Origin: Terrabacter sp. Root85
GTDB taxonomy: Bacteria; Actinomycetota; Actinomycetes; Actinomycetales; Dermatophilaceae
Reading direction: 5' to 3'
Length of the DNA stretch: 64,000 bases
Assembly (NCBI RefSeq): GCF_001429185.1
Contig: NZ_LMIW01000011.1
Coordinates: 186,001-250,000 of the forward strand
Below, in pieces: positions 52,240 through 61,707 of this stretch. A program made the translations under genes and the position numbers. Within the stretch, counting starts at the first letter, position 1; every line of letters begins with the position of its first letter. The notes under the pieces are model-generated. The model ran no database searches, had not been told where the DNA came from, and saw only the letters and a list, made by a program, of their open reading frames with translations.

Positions 52240-52273
52240 GAGCGGGCGGTCACCTCCGGGTGGCCGCCCGCTC
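52240..52273 (+). terminator. sucCD terminator hairpin
   Basis: 15-bp arms GAGCGGGCGGTCACC with one wobble pair and a 4-nt loop, 20 bp past the stop. Confidence 0.85.
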
Positions 52274-52364
52274 TGCTGTCTCCCGAGGGCGTATGCCGTG
52301 TCGCCGGCCCGTCGCCCACGGCGCCCGGGCGCGTGGCCGGCGGGACGGCATACGCGATCGGTGA

Positions 52365-53066
52365 TCAGCAGGCCATCAGGCCGATGACGAAGCCGCGGGC
52401 CCGCAGCCTCGGGATGAGCAGGTCGAGGGCGGCCACCGTCTGCGACCGGTCACCGCCTCCGTCGTGCAGGAGGATCCGCGAGCCGCCCCGGACGCTCGCG
52501 AGCACGCGGCTCACGATCGTCGTGGTGCCGGGGCGGGACCAGTCGCGCGGGTCGACGGTCCAGAGGATCTGGCGCTGGCCGCGGTTCGCGATGATCGTCG
52601 CGATGCGCGAGCTCGTCGCCCCGTAGGGCGGTCGCACGCAGCGTGGCCGGTAGCCGAGGGCCGACTCCATCCGGTTCAGCTGCGACGTGACGGCGGACGT
52701 CGACAACGTCGTGAGGTCGGGGTGGCTCCACGTGTGGTTGCCGATGAGGTTGCCGTTGCTGCGCAGGCTGCGGGTGATCGACGGGTACCACGAGACGTTC
52801 TGGCCGAGCTCGAAGAAGACGGCGTGCACGCCGTACTTCCGCAGGACGGCGAGGACCTTCGGGGTGTAGGTGGAGCTGGGACCGTCGTCGAAGGTGAGGT
52901 AGACGGTGCCCGCGTAGGCGACAGGCACGGAGGCGACCTCGAGCGGCGCGGTGGCGACGACGGAGGCGCGCGGGGTCGGGGCCCGGGCGGTCGGGCCGAC
53001 GGCGGCCACGATGAGGGCGAGCACTGCCAGCAGGGGTGCCAGCAGGTGGAGGGTTCTGCTGTTCAT
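52365..53066 (-). CDS. Secreted polysaccharide deacetylase (NodB homology)
   Basis: 233 aa. A signal peptide or anchor covers about residues 1-30. The NodB domain has motif 1 TFDDGP (58-63), motif 2 HTWSHPDL (about 111), motif 3 RPPYGA (about 145), motif 4 around WTVDPRDWSRPG and motif 5 LLHDGGGDRSQT. All metal and catalytic residues are present. It should remove N-acetyl groups from peptidoglycan or another amino-sugar polymer outside the membrane. Divergent from the DUF6350 gene. Confidence 0.92.
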   Translation of the reverse strand: MNSRTLHLLAPLLAVLALIVAAVGPTARAPTPRASVVATAPLEVASVPVAYAGTVYLTFDDGPSSTYTPKVLAVLRKYGVHAVFFELGQNVSWYPSITRSLRSNGNLIGNHTWSHPDLTTLSTSAVTSQLNRMESALGYRPRCVRPPYGATSSRIATIIANRGQRQILWTVDPRDWSRPGTTTIVSRVLASVRGGSRILLHDGGGDRSQTVAALDLLIPRLRARGFVIGLMAC

Positions 53067-53250
53067 GATGGGTCATCCCCTTCACCTCCATCGTCCGCCC
53101 GCCGGGCCGGCCGCGCGGGGCTTCGGGGCTGATCCGTGCCTCACATCCGGCCGCTCTCGGGCCCCATCGGCGTGGGCGCTCGCTCCGTGGCGGGGATCTT
53201 GTGACCATGGGAGCGACCACGCACGAGCCCGCAGGACCCGCAGCGCAGGA

Positions 53251-54567
53251 GTGAGACCACTGGCCCCGCCGAGCACGACCACGACGTCGACGACCACGTC
53301 GGCGACCTCGTCGACCAGCCCCTCGACGGCGATGCCGGCTGCCCTGCGCGCCGGCGCCCTCGCCGCCGTCGGCACGTGGTCGGTCGTCGTCCTGCCCGCG
53401 CTCATCGGCTGGGTGGCTGCGCCCGAGAGCTCGGTCGGGTGGTTCTCGGCGGTCTCGGTCGCCAGCGCCCTCTGGTTCCTCGGCCACGGACAGTCCGTCG
53501 GTGCCGGCTCCGTGGCGATCTCCATGACGCCGCTGCTGCTCCTGCTCGTCTTCGTCCTCATCGCCTACCGCTTCGCCCGTCGTCTCGCGGCGACGGAACG
53601 GCTGCGCGTCGGTGCGACTGACTGGAGCCGCGTCGCGCAGTGGGGCGTCGTGCCCGGCTTCGTCATCGGCTACGGCCTCGTGTCGGCGGTCTTCGCGCTC
53701 TTCACCCTCGGGGGCCCGGCGACGCCCGGTGTCGCCGCGGTCGTGGGGTCGCTGCTCGTGCCGCTCGCAGCGCTCGGCTTCGTCTTGCTCCGGCCCGACG
53801 ACGAGAGCGCGCCGGCGTTCGTGCGCACGTGGTTCCGGCGCGGCCCGACGTGGCTGCCGACGGTGTGGCGCACCGGCTGGCGCGGGGCGGGCGTGCTGCT
53901 CGCCCTCGGGTTCGTCGTCGTCGTCGTGAGACTCGTCGTGTCGTGGTCGACCGTCGCCGACATCCAGGACCAGTACGGCGCCAACCTCGGGGCGATCGCC
54001 ATCATCGCGCTCGCCCAGGTCGCCCTCCTCGGCAACGCGGCCACGTGGGCCCTCTCGTTCCTCGCGGGCCCGGGCTTCCAGGTCGCCCTCGGTTCGACGA
54101 TCTCCGCCGGAGCCGCCCAGCCCGGGCTGCTGCCGCTCGTGCCCGTGCTCGGTGCGCTGCCGCAGGCCAGCGACTACCCGGCGACGATGTATGCCGTCGT
54201 GCTGGCTCCGGTGCTCGTCGGCGTGTGGCTCGGTCGTCGGGTCGACGCCGAGCTCGAGTTCTTCGGCAACGTGCGGGCCCGGTTGTCGGCCACGGCCGTG
54301 GCGGCGCTCGTCGCGGTCGTGGTCGTCGTCGCCCTGACCGCTCTCGGCAACGGTGCGGTCGGCGTCGACCGGCTCTCGGCCGTCGGGGCCCACCTCTGGT
54401 CGTTCGCTGCGGCCCTGACGGCCGAGGTCGTCGGGGGGGCGCTGCTCTTCACGGGCGTGCTCGTGCTCCGTGACCGTCGCGCCGAGCAGCGCGAGCGCGA
54501 GCACCAGTCGGGGGTCGCGACGCAGGCCGATGCGGACGCGGAGACCTCAGCCCCCGAGGCGGACTGA
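53251..54567 (+). CDS. DUF6350 multi-spanning membrane protein (PerM-like)
   Basis: 438 aa from GTG 53251, with a Thr/Ser-rich N-terminal stretch and about ten membrane helices. The sequence GWVAAPESSVGWFSAVSVASALWFLGHGQSVGAG is characteristic of DUF6350 proteins, which lie between sucCD and purN in many actinobacteria and include cell-division protein PerM relatives. Function is not established. The start is uncertain: ATG 53332 (MPAALRAG) is also plausible. A 13-bp tandem repeat containing TGA follows its stop. Confidence 0.75.
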   Translation: MRPLAPPSTTTTSTTTSATSSTSPSTAMPAALRAGALAAVGTWSVVVLPALIGWVAAPESSVGWFSAVSVASALWFLGHGQSVGAGSVAISMTPLLLLLVFVLIAYRFARRLAATERLRVGATDWSRVAQWGVVPGFVIGYGLVSAVFALFTLGGPATPGVAAVVGSLLVPLAALGFVLLRPDDESAPAFVRTWFRRGPTWLPTVWRTGWRGAGVLLALGFVVVVVRLVVSWSTVADIQDQYGANLGAIAIIALAQVALLGNAATWALSFLAGPGFQVALGSTISAGAAQPGLLPLVPVLGALPQASDYPATMYAVVLAPVLVGVWLGRRVDAELEFFGNVRARLSATAVAALVAVVVVVALTALGNGAVGVDRLSAVGAHLWSFAAALTAEVVGGALLFTGVLVLRDRRAEQREREHQSGVATQADADAETSAPEAD

Positions 54568-54605
54568 CGGGGACTGACGACGGGGACTGACGACGGGGAC
54601 TGACG
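54566..54605. repeat. 13-bp tandem repeat across the end of the DUF6350 gene
   Basis: Units of GGGGACTGACGAC-like sequence, about three copies; the first overlaps the gene's own TGA, so GACTGACG is repeated four times. Confidence 0.85.
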
Positions 54606-54624
54606 CGGGACGGTCGGGGTGGCC

Positions 54625-55017
54625 TCAGCGGGCGACGAGGCCGATCATCCCGGCGTCCTTCAGCGGCGCGCAGTCGCCCTCGGCGATGCTCGTCTGCGCC
54701 CCGGCGACGCACTCCTCGTAGGCGTGGACCGAGTCGTAGAAGACGACCTGGAGCGCCAGGGACGACAGCAGCATGCCGGAGATCACGAGGGTCACGACGG
54801 GCCAGATCTTCTCCTTGCCGCCGCGCGTCGACAGGAAGCGGAGCAGGCGCACGGTCAGCACGATCGCGAGCACGAGCGGCAGCACGGCGACGAAGCGCTT
54901 CGGCAGCGGGAGGTACATCGCCACGAGGCCGAGCAGCACGAGGAGCGCGATGGGCAGGGTGCGCTTCGCCTTCTCACGGGCGAACGCGATCTCCTGCTCC
55001 TGCTGCGGCTCAGTCAT
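54625..55017 (-). CDS. Small membrane protein, unknown function
   Basis: 130 aa. A charged N-terminal segment (TEPQQEQEIAFAREKAKRT) precedes three hydrophobic helices (about 20-40, 43-60, 72-95) and a C-terminal extracytoplasmic tail with two cysteines (YEECVAG and EGDCAPL). ATG 55017 has GAGG about 10 nt upstream; ATG 55026 is equally in frame. The open frame to 55209 has no support. No family recognised. Convergent with the DUF6350 gene. Confidence 0.65.
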   Translation of the reverse strand: MTEPQQEQEIAFAREKAKRTLPIALLVLLGLVAMYLPLPKRFVAVLPLVLAIVLTVRLLRFLSTRGGKEKIWPVVTLVISGMLLSSLALQVVFYDSVHAYEECVAGAQTSIAEGDCAPLKDAGMIGLVAR

Positions 55018-55214
55018 GTGGTCCATCCTCGCCCATCGCGAGCGGGCGCAGGAGGCCGGGAGCCGTCCAGACTGGCACTGCCCCGGCGCCCGAGCGCGCA
55101 CACCCCCTCTCCCATCCGCTGGCATTGCCCCATCTGACGATTCGTCGATGGAACAGTGGGCGGCCTGCCATGCTGAGTCGGCGGGGGTGCACTCGGCAGA
55201 GGAGCCCAACCGTG

Positions 55215-58200
55215 ATGAGCCGATTCTCGCGAATGGTGGCCGTATTCGGCCTCGTGACCGCCTCAGCCCTCACGGTCGCCACGGTGACGCCCTCACATTC
55301 CGCCGCGGCCGCCGAACCACCGGCCCCACCACCGATCATCAAGCTCTTCGACCTGGTGCAGGATCCGGTCTTGCACATTCCGCTGCCCCAGCCGTATTCG
55401 GCTGAGACCCAGGCGGCGCTCACGGCCTTCGAGACGAAGGCGGTCGCCGAGGTGCTCCAGAACAAGTCGCTCCCACCGAGCGACGAGCTGAGCGTCCGGG
55501 CGCTCGCCCGCGACGACATCCGCACCCAGCTCTGGGCCGACCTCGGGGTGATCATGCTCAAGCCGGCGGCGAGCAGAACGGCGACGGAGGGACTCGTCCA
55601 CGCGTGGTTCTCCGCCAAGGTGCGACGCACGCAGATCGGCGCTGCGAAGGCTGCCGTGGGTGAGTACGTCAAGTGGTCAGGACTCACCGAGAGCACGTAC
55701 ACGAAGACCGACACCTATGCCCCCCAGCCGCGGAACGGGTCCGACGGCTACTGCAACTACCACCCGCCGGGCCGGTACGACACCACGGCCGAGTACAACG
55801 GACGAGGGACGACGATCTGCACCGAGTCAGGGCTCACGATCTTCAGCTTCCTCGTCTTCTCCCCACCCCGGCCGACCTATGACCAGTTCGTGAAGTACGG
55901 GCAGTACCTCCAGCTGGAGGCGCTGTCACAGGGAGTGACGAACGCGTGGAACCCACTGACGTACAACGACTTCACGATTCACGCAGGGCAGGTGTCCGCA
56001 CTCGTGGGGATGGGTGTCTCGTTGGCCGCCAGTGGGGCGGCGATCCCCATCGCGCGGGCGTTGGCCGTCCCCCTGGGTGCGGACAACCTCTTCGTGACCA
56101 AGCTCTTCCCGTTCGCGGCCCGAGCGAAGTTCATCGCCAGCCCCGCCCTGCAGGGGGCCGAGGCCACGATCAAGATCGCGGAGGCTGCCGCCGCTGACGC
56201 GCAGGCGCTGCGCTCGTTCACGGCGCTCAAGGCCGCGAACTCCCTCAAGGCCGGGGCCCTGACCGCCATCGCCGACGCGGAGGCAGCGGCTCGCGCTGCA
56301 CGAGCGGCTGCGTTGGCCGAGGCCCGGTTGACGGCCGGGATCGAGGTCTTCGGTGCCGTCACGTCAGTGGTGGGCGCCATCGTCGACATCGTCGTCACCA
56401 CCACCATTGCATCGATCCAGATCAACAGTGACCTGGAGGCGCCGAAGAAGCTGGCCGAGCTGCTCACCAAGGCGCAGGGGACCCCCGATCTGACTGCACT
56501 GATGAAGCAGGCCGAGGCCTATCCGGGACTCATGGCCACCTTCCTCAACGAGACCTTCCCCGAGCCCGAGTGGGGCTGCACCGGTTTCATCCAGGTCGGC
56601 GTCGAGCTGCATGAGTGCGCGAACGCGCCTGCCAGCGGAAGTGATGGCAACGCTCCTGCGTGGACCGAGGCGGAGCCGCAGTTCCTCAACGGTGTCGAGT
56701 CCGGTGGAGCCATCACGAGCTGGAGCCAAGCACCGCGAATCTCGGTGGACCTGCCCGACGACGAGGGATCGCTCTGGGTCCGACCGCATGGAGAGGGCTG
56801 GTGGATCCTGCAGCAGGTCCTTCCCGACGGCACGGTGACGCCGGAGTGGCAGTCGACGTGGTTCCCGTTCCGAGGGCCCGGCGGTGAGACCTACATCGCC
56901 GAGCGCACCCAGAACGCGACGGGCAAGTACTTGTTCAACATCGCCCCGGTCGGCGCCACGGCGCTGGACAGCTCGTGCTACCCCGGAGGCGGCGCCATCG
57001 CGCCGAGCGGGATGGCATGGATGTCGTGCCTCCGGGACGACATCACGTACGTCGACGGTCAGGGGCGCACCGCGAACGTGCTCGAAATGGTCCACGGCAC
57101 GCCGCCGGACCCCGCCGTCCCACCGGCGTCACCACAGATCAGGCTCGATGGACCGTGGGAGGCGACTCGAGGAGTTCCGGTCACCTACACCGCATCGGTG
57201 CTCGACGACTCCGGCACGCCGTTGACATACGAGTGGCTCTACTCGTGCCCGACCGCCGCCAACGGTTTCTGCATCGTCCCTGGCTCGTCGACACTCGTCC
57301 TGGCGTTCGAGCAGAGCGGGTCAGGTCACGTCGGTGTCAAGGTCACCAACGGTGCTGGTGGTTTCGCCTCGGTCACGCGCTCGTTCACGGTGTCCGAACC
57401 GACCAACACGATCGGCTTCGAGACGCCCGCCGACATGCAGTTCACGCGGAGCAGCATCTACGGCCGACCCTACGAGACCCAGGGCGTCCGTGCCTCGGCG
57501 ACGTCTCAGCTGCCCGTCACGCTCTCCGTCGACCCCGCCTCGCAGAGCGTGTGCCGGCTCGACTCGGGCACCGTCACCGCCACCGGAGTGGGCACGTGCA
57601 GCATCACGGCCTCGCAGGCGGGGGACGGTGTCTTCCCGGCGGCGACCCCGGTCAGCAGGGCGTTCCAGGTCAGGCCGAGCGCGTTCCTCATCACCGTGAG
57701 CGACGGACCACTGCAGTACTCGGACCTGGCGCCTTCGCTGTCACCATTCATCCCTGAGCCCCTCGCCCTCGACGGGATCACCGGCACGCTCTCCGGATGC
57801 GAGCGGCTCATCGGTCTCGTCTCTGCGACCGGGGAGGTCACGGCGGAGCCGGGCAGCTACCCGCTGAACGGCTGCGGCGGCTACTCGAGCGACCACTACG
57901 TCCTGGGCTACAGCGGGGCCACCACCGTCACCCCGGAGGACGCCACACTGACCAGCACCACCCGAGCGGTGACCGCGCCCGGGCTCGCCGTCATGACGGC
58001 CACGTTGGGTCAGGTGGACGACGGCCACCCGGGCGACATCACCCGGGCCCGGGTGGACTTCCAGCTCTTCCGCTCTGCCAACCAGACGGACAGGCCGGAC
58101 TTCCAGGTGGTCAACCAGGCAGTGAACGCGGACGGGCTGGTGGCACGGACCCTCGAGGGTCTCCCGGCCGACACGTACCGTCTCGTCATCCGCACCTCGC

Positions 58201-59096
58201 CGAACGCGGTGTTCGCGGCGACCGCCTCCGAGCAGAGCCTGGTCGTCGAGGCGGCCGTGGCGCCCTCCATGGGTCTCGTCCCGGCGAACACCACGGTGAC
58301 CGCCGGCGAGTCGGTGACCTTCGCCTCGAGCGCGACGGGCAACCCGGCCCCGACCGCGCAGTGGTACCACGTCACGGCGGGACCGACCTTCACGGCGATC
58401 CCCGATGCCACCAGCCCGAGCCTCACGCTGCCGGCAGTGACGTACGCCCAGAACGGTGAGCAGTACGTCGTCAGGTACACCAACGCCACGGGGACGGCGA
58501 ACTCGGGCATCGTCACGCTGACGGTCCTTCCTGCTGCGCCACGTGTCGTGACCTCACCCAGCAGCACCAACGGTCTCGCTGGAGGCACGGCGACCTTCAT
58601 GGCTGCGGCTTCCGGCGACCCCCAACCGAGCGTGCAGTGGTCGAGCTCGGGCGACGGGGGCGTGACGTGGACGCAGATCGCCGGCGCCACGACCGCCCAG
58701 CTGACTCTCACCGACCTCCGGTCCTCCCAGTCCGGGACGCGGTACCGGGCCGAGTTCACCAACGTCGGCGGCTCCGCCGTGACCGGTGTGGCCGTGCTCA
58801 CCGTGCGCACACTGGCGCCGGGCGTCACGTCGGAGCCACAGGACGTCACCGTGAGGTCCGGCGCGACCGCGACGTTCACGGCCGCGGCGGGCGGGGCACC
58901 AGCACCCACTGTGACGTGGCAGAGGTCGAGGGACCGCGGCCGCACGTGGGTGCCGATCGCGGGCGCTCACTCCACGCGGCTCGTCGTCACCGGCGTCACG
59001 CCCACTGTCACGGGAACCCGGTACCGCGCCGTGTTCACCAACGAGGCAGGTGTCGCCAACAGCCGGGCGGCCACGCTCACGGTGCGACCCCGGTGA
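55215..59096 (+). CDS. Large secreted protein with three C-terminal Ig-like domains
   Basis: 1293 aa. Signal peptide at about 1-37 (VAVFGLVTASALTVATVTPSHSAAAAE). The N-terminal half is unfamiliar: two hydrophobic stretches, VSALVGMGVSLAASGAAIP (about 259) and VFGAVTSVVGAIVDIVV (about 378), are separated by an Ala-rich amphipathic helix (about 340-372). A PKD-like domain lies near 645-730. The last 280 residues are three Ig-like repeats (about 1015-1100, 1105-1200, 1203-1293) with TVTAGESVTF and GTRYRAEFTN strands. ATG 55215 has GGAG about 10 nt upstream. The gene lacks the GGCATAC heptamer common elsewhere. Adhesin, toxin and matrix protein are all possible. Confidence 0.75.
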   Translation: MSRFSRMVAVFGLVTASALTVATVTPSHSAAAAEPPAPPPIIKLFDLVQDPVLHIPLPQPYSAETQAALTAFETKAVAEVLQNKSLPPSDELSVRALARDDIRTQLWADLGVIMLKPAASRTATEGLVHAWFSAKVRRTQIGAAKAAVGEYVKWSGLTESTYTKTDTYAPQPRNGSDGYCNYHPPGRYDTTAEYNGRGTTICTESGLTIFSFLVFSPPRPTYDQFVKYGQYLQLEALSQGVTNAWNPLTYNDFTIHAGQVSALVGMGVSLAASGAAIPIARALAVPLGADNLFVTKLFPFAARAKFIASPALQGAEATIKIAEAAAADAQALRSFTALKAANSLKAGALTAIADAEAAARAARAAALAEARLTAGIEVFGAVTSVVGAIVDIVVTTTIASIQINSDLEAPKKLAELLTKAQGTPDLTALMKQAEAYPGLMATFLNETFPEPEWGCTGFIQVGVELHECANAPASGSDGNAPAWTEAEPQFLNGVESGGAITSWSQAPRISVDLPDDEGSLWVRPHGEGWWILQQVLPDGTVTPEWQSTWFPFRGPGGETYIAERTQNATGKYLFNIAPVGATALDSSCYPGGGAIAPSGMAWMSCLRDDITYVDGQGRTANVLEMVHGTPPDPAVPPASPQIRLDGPWEATRGVPVTYTASVLDDSGTPLTYEWLYSCPTAANGFCIVPGSSTLVLAFEQSGSGHVGVKVTNGAGGFASVTRSFTVSEPTNTIGFETPADMQFTRSSIYGRPYETQGVRASATSQLPVTLSVDPASQSVCRLDSGTVTATGVGTCSITASQAGDGVFPAATPVSRAFQVRPSAFLITVSDGPLQYSDLAPSLSPFIPEPLALDGITGTLSGCERLIGLVSATGEVTAEPGSYPLNGCGGYSSDHYVLGYSGATTVTPEDATLTSTTRAVTAPGLAVMTATLGQVDDGHPGDITRARVDFQLFRSANQTDRPDFQVVNQAVNADGLVARTLEGLPADTYRLVIRTSPNAVFAATASEQSLVVEAAVAPSMGLVPANTTVTAGESVTFASSATGNPAPTAQWYHVTAGPTFTAIPDATSPSLTLPAVTYAQNGEQYVVRYTNATGTANSGIVTLTVLPAAPRVVTSPSSTNGLAGGTATFMAAASGDPQPSVQWSSSGDGGVTWTQIAGATTAQLTLTDLRSSQSGTRYRAEFTNVGGSAVTGVAVLTVRTLAPGVTSEPQDVTVRSGATATFTAAAGGAPAPTVTWQRSRDRGRTWVPIAGAHSTRLVVTGVTPTVTGTRYRAVFTNEAGVANSRAATLTVRPR

Positions 59097-59120
59097 CGGG
59101 CTCGGCCCCCGAAGGGCCCC

Positions 59121-59126
59121 TAGACT
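59121..59126 (+). promoter_or_regulatory. Putative -10 element of purN
   Basis: TAGACT, 6 nt before ATG 59133. Confidence 0.5.
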
Positions 59127-59132
59127 CGCGCC

Positions 59133-59789
59133 ATGACGAACGCCGCTGCCCGCGCATCGACACGGACTGACGGTGGTGGCGCTGGTGACCCGGTGCCGGT
59201 CGTCGTCCTCGTCTCCGGCTCCGGCACCCTGCTCCAGGCGCTCGTCGACGCCTCGGCCGACCCGGACTACGGCGTGCGGATCGCCGCGGTGGGGGCCGAT
59301 CGCCCGTGCACGGGGCTCGAGCGGGCTGAACGGGCCGGCATACCGACGTTCGTCGTGCGGCCCGCCGACTTCGAGGACCGAGCCGCCTGGGACGGCGCCC
59401 TCGCCGAGCAGGTCGCCGCGGCCGGACCGCGTTTCGTCGTGACGGCAGGCTTCATGCGGATCCTCGGACGGGCGACCCTCGGGGCGCAGCCCGTCATCAA
59501 CACCCACCCCGCCCTGTTGCCGAGCTTCCCCGGCGCCCACGGCGTGCGCGACGCCCTCGCCTACGGCGTCAAGGTGACCGGCACGACGTGCCACGTCGTC
59601 GACGCCGGCGTCGACACCGGTCCGATCATCGAGCAGCGGGTCGTGGTGGTCGAGGACGACGACACGGAGGAGAGCCTGCACGAGCGGATCAAGGTCCAGG
59701 AGCGAGACCTGCTCGTCGACGTCGTGAGCCGACTGGCGCGTGAGGGCTTCGCCGTCGAAGGACGACGAGTTCGGATCGGGCGGCACTGA
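59133..59789 (+). CDS. purN: Phosphoribosylglycinamide formyltransferase
   Basis: 218 aa. Third step of IMP synthesis: GAR to FGAR with 10-formyl-tetrahydrofolate. Motifs include [16 protein letters not shown] (phosphate loop), [21 protein letters not shown] with the catalytic Asn-His (about 121-124), and [20 protein letters not shown] with the catalytic Asp. The usual GSGTNLQ is GSGTLLQ here. About 15 extra N-terminal residues. Apparently leaderless. purH follows after the riboswitch. Confidence 0.95.
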   Translation: MTNAAARASTRTDGGGAGDPVPVVVLVSGSGTLLQALVDASADPDYGVRIAAVGADRPCTGLERAERAGIPTFVVRPADFEDRAAWDGALAEQVAAAGPRFVVTAGFMRILGRATLGAQPVINTHPALLPSFPGAHGVRDALAYGVKVTGTTCHVVDAGVDTGPIIEQRVVVVEDDDTEESLHERIKVQERDLLVDVVSRLAREGFAVEGRRVRIGRH

Positions 59790-59793
59790 CCGC

Positions 59794-59799
59794 TACGCT
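59794..59799 (+). promoter_or_regulatory. Putative -10 element of purH
   Basis: TACGCT, placing transcription start near 59805, right at the 5' edge of the ZTP aptamer. This supports purH having its own promoter rather than depending only on purN. Confidence 0.45.
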
Positions 59800-59802
59800 G
59801 GT

Positions 59803-59876
59803 CGCACACGACTGGCGCGGGTGGGACACCACCGGGGAGTGACGTCGGGAGCATCGACCGCCTGGGTGCCTCGCGA
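59803..59876 (+). ncRNA. ZTP (pfl) riboswitch controlling purH
   Basis: The purH leader has the conserved parts of the pfl/ZTP aptamer in order: ACGACTGGCGC near 59808, a GTGGG/CCACC helix around 59820-59832, CGGGGAGTGACGTCGGGAG, then the hallmark CCGCCTGGGTGCC near 59858-59870. ZTP riboswitches sense Z nucleotides, which accumulate when 10-formyl-tetrahydrofolate is short, and commonly sit upstream of purH. About 70 nt of expression platform follow before the purH ATG, with AGGAG near 59932. Confidence 0.88.
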
Positions 59877-59946
59877 GAACGGATGCTTTTCGGTCAGACC
59901 GACCGGATACGCCGCGACCGATGTCACCGAACCAGGAGTGCACCCC

Positions 59947-61581
59947 ATGACTGCTGCCCCGTCCGCCGCGCCGTCCACCGACACCGACGGCCGCCGCCCG
60001 ATCCAGCGGGCCCTCGTCTCCGTCTACGACAAGTCCGGTCTCGACGAGCTGGCCCGGGCCCTCGACGCTGCCGGGGTCGCCATCGTCTCGACCGGCTCGA
60101 CGGCGAAGACCATCGCCGCCGCGGGGGTGCCCGTGACGCAGGTCGAGGAGCTGACCGGCTTCCCCGAGTGCCTCGACGGCCGGGTCAAGACGCTGCACCC
60201 CAAGGTGCACGCCGGCATCCTGGCCGACACGCGCAACCCGGACCACGTCCAGCAGCTCGCCGACCTCGGCGTCGAGGCCTTCGACCTCGTCGTCGTCAAC
60301 CTCTACCCGTTCCGCGAGACCGTCGCGTCGGGTGCGAGCGAGGACGAGTGCGTCGAGCAGATCGACATCGGCGGTCCGTCGATGGTGCGCGCCTCGGCCA
60401 AGAACCACGCGAGCGTCGCCATCGTGACGAGCCCGGCGGCATACGCCCACGTGACGCAGGCCCTCGGGGCCGGCGGCTTCACGCTGACCGAGCGTCGCCG
60501 CCTCGCGGCCGAGGCCTTCGTCCACACGGCGAGCTACGACAACGCCGTCGCGAACTGGATGGGCAACGTCGTCGCCGACACGAGCGACGGCACCGGCTTC
60601 CCGGCCTGGACGGGTACGACGTTCGACCGCTCGGCAGCGCTCCGCTACGGCGAGAACCCCCACCAGAGCGCCGCGCTCTACCGCCACTGGCGCCCGGGCG
60701 TGGCCAGCGCGGAGCAGCTGCACGGCAAGGAGATGTCCTACAACAACTACGTCGACACCGACGCCGCCGTGCGGGCCGCGCACGACCACGGCGACCAGCC
60801 GACCGTCGCGATCATCAAGCACGCCAACCCGTGCGGCATCGCCGTCGGCGGCAGCATCGAGGAGGCCTACGAGCGGGCCCACGCGACCGACCCGGTGAGC
60901 GCCTACGGCGGCATCATCGCGGCGAACCGCACCGTCACCGCTGCGATGGCGGCTGCTGCGAAGCCGGTCTTCACCGAGGTGATCATCGCGCCCGACTACG
61001 AGCCCGAGGCCCTCGAGATCCTCACGGCCAAGAAGAACCTCCGCGTCCTGCGGCTGCCCGCCGGCATGGCGCAGGCGGCCGACCCGATCGAGACGCGTGC
61101 CATCAGCGGCGGCCTGCTCGTGCAGACCGTCGACAAGGTCGACGCCGTCGTGCGCGGTGAGGGCGACGCGGTGACCGGCGGCGACGACGCCGCGAACTGG
61201 CGGCTCGTGTCCGGCGACGCCGCGGACGACGCGACGATCGCCGACCTGCAGTTCGCCTGGCGCGCGATCCGCGCCGTCAAGTCCAACGCGATCCTGCTCG
61301 CCAAGGACGGCGCGGCGGTCGGCGTCGGGATGGGTCAGGTCAACCGGGTCGACTCGTGCTACCTCGCCGTGCGCCGCGCGGGGGAGGAGCGGGCCCGTGG
61401 CTCCGTCGCCGCGTCCGACGCGTTCTTCCCGTTCGCCGACGGACTGCAGATCCTGCTCGACGCCGGCGTCCGCGCGGTCGTGGCCCCCGGCGGCTCGATC
61501 CGCGACGAGGAGATCATCGAGGCCGCGAAGGCGGCCGGCGTGACGATGTACTTCACGGGGACGCGCCACTTCGCCCACTGA
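59947..61581 (+). CDS. purH: Bifunctional AICAR transformylase/IMP cyclohydrolase
   Basis: 544 aa, last two steps of IMP synthesis. The N-terminal MGS-like domain ([48 protein letters not shown]) is the cyclohydrolase. The C-terminal AICAR transformylase domain has [27 protein letters not shown] with the Lys-His pair, and [11 protein letters not shown]. Normal length plus about 15 flexible N-terminal residues. ATG 59947 has AGGAG 9-10 nt upstream. Controlled by the ZTP riboswitch; uses the same folate cofactor as PurN. Confidence 0.97.
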   Translation: MTAAPSAAPSTDTDGRRPIQRALVSVYDKSGLDELARALDAAGVAIVSTGSTAKTIAAAGVPVTQVEELTGFPECLDGRVKTLHPKVHAGILADTRNPDHVQQLADLGVEAFDLVVVNLYPFRETVASGASEDECVEQIDIGGPSMVRASAKNHASVAIVTSPAAYAHVTQALGAGGFTLTERRRLAAEAFVHTASYDNAVANWMGNVVADTSDGTGFPAWTGTTFDRSAALRYGENPHQSAALYRHWRPGVASAEQLHGKEMSYNNYVDTDAAVRAAHDHGDQPTVAIIKHANPCGIAVGGSIEEAYERAHATDPVSAYGGIIAANRTVTAAMAAAAKPVFTEVIIAPDYEPEALEILTAKKNLRVLRLPAGMAQAADPIETRAISGGLLVQTVDKVDAVVRGEGDAVTGGDDAANWRLVSGDAADDATIADLQFAWRAIRAVKSNAILLAKDGAAVGVGMGQVNRVDSCYLAVRRAGEERARGSVAASDAFFPFADGLQILLDAGVRAVVAPGGSIRDEEIIEAAKAAGVTMYFTGTRHFAH

Positions 61582-61585
61582 CACC

Positions 61586-61691
61586 GTCGAGGGGCCACGT
61601 CCGGCCCCTCTGGGAACGTCGAAAGGCCAGTTCTCCTCACGGGGAACTGGCCTTTCGACTGCGCCCACCGGGCCATCCGTGGCCTCTCGAC
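61586..61691. repeat. Nested inverted repeat between purH and the ring-opening hydrolase gene
   Basis: Outer arms: GTCGAGGGGCCACG at 61586 and CGTGGCCTCTCGAC at 61678-61691 (one mismatch). Inner arms form the hairpin at 61618-61659. The outer left arm shares a 15-mer with the 32-bp repeats at 33365-33460. Confidence 0.85.
61618..61659. terminator. Strong bidirectional terminator of purH and the hydrolase operon
   Basis: Arms GTCGAAAGGCCAGTTCTCC and complement, 19 pairs including one G-T, with a 4-nt TCAC loop. It lies between convergent genes, 36 bp after purH. Confidence 0.88.
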
Positions 61692-61707
61692 GGTGGTGGC
61701 GGCGCGT

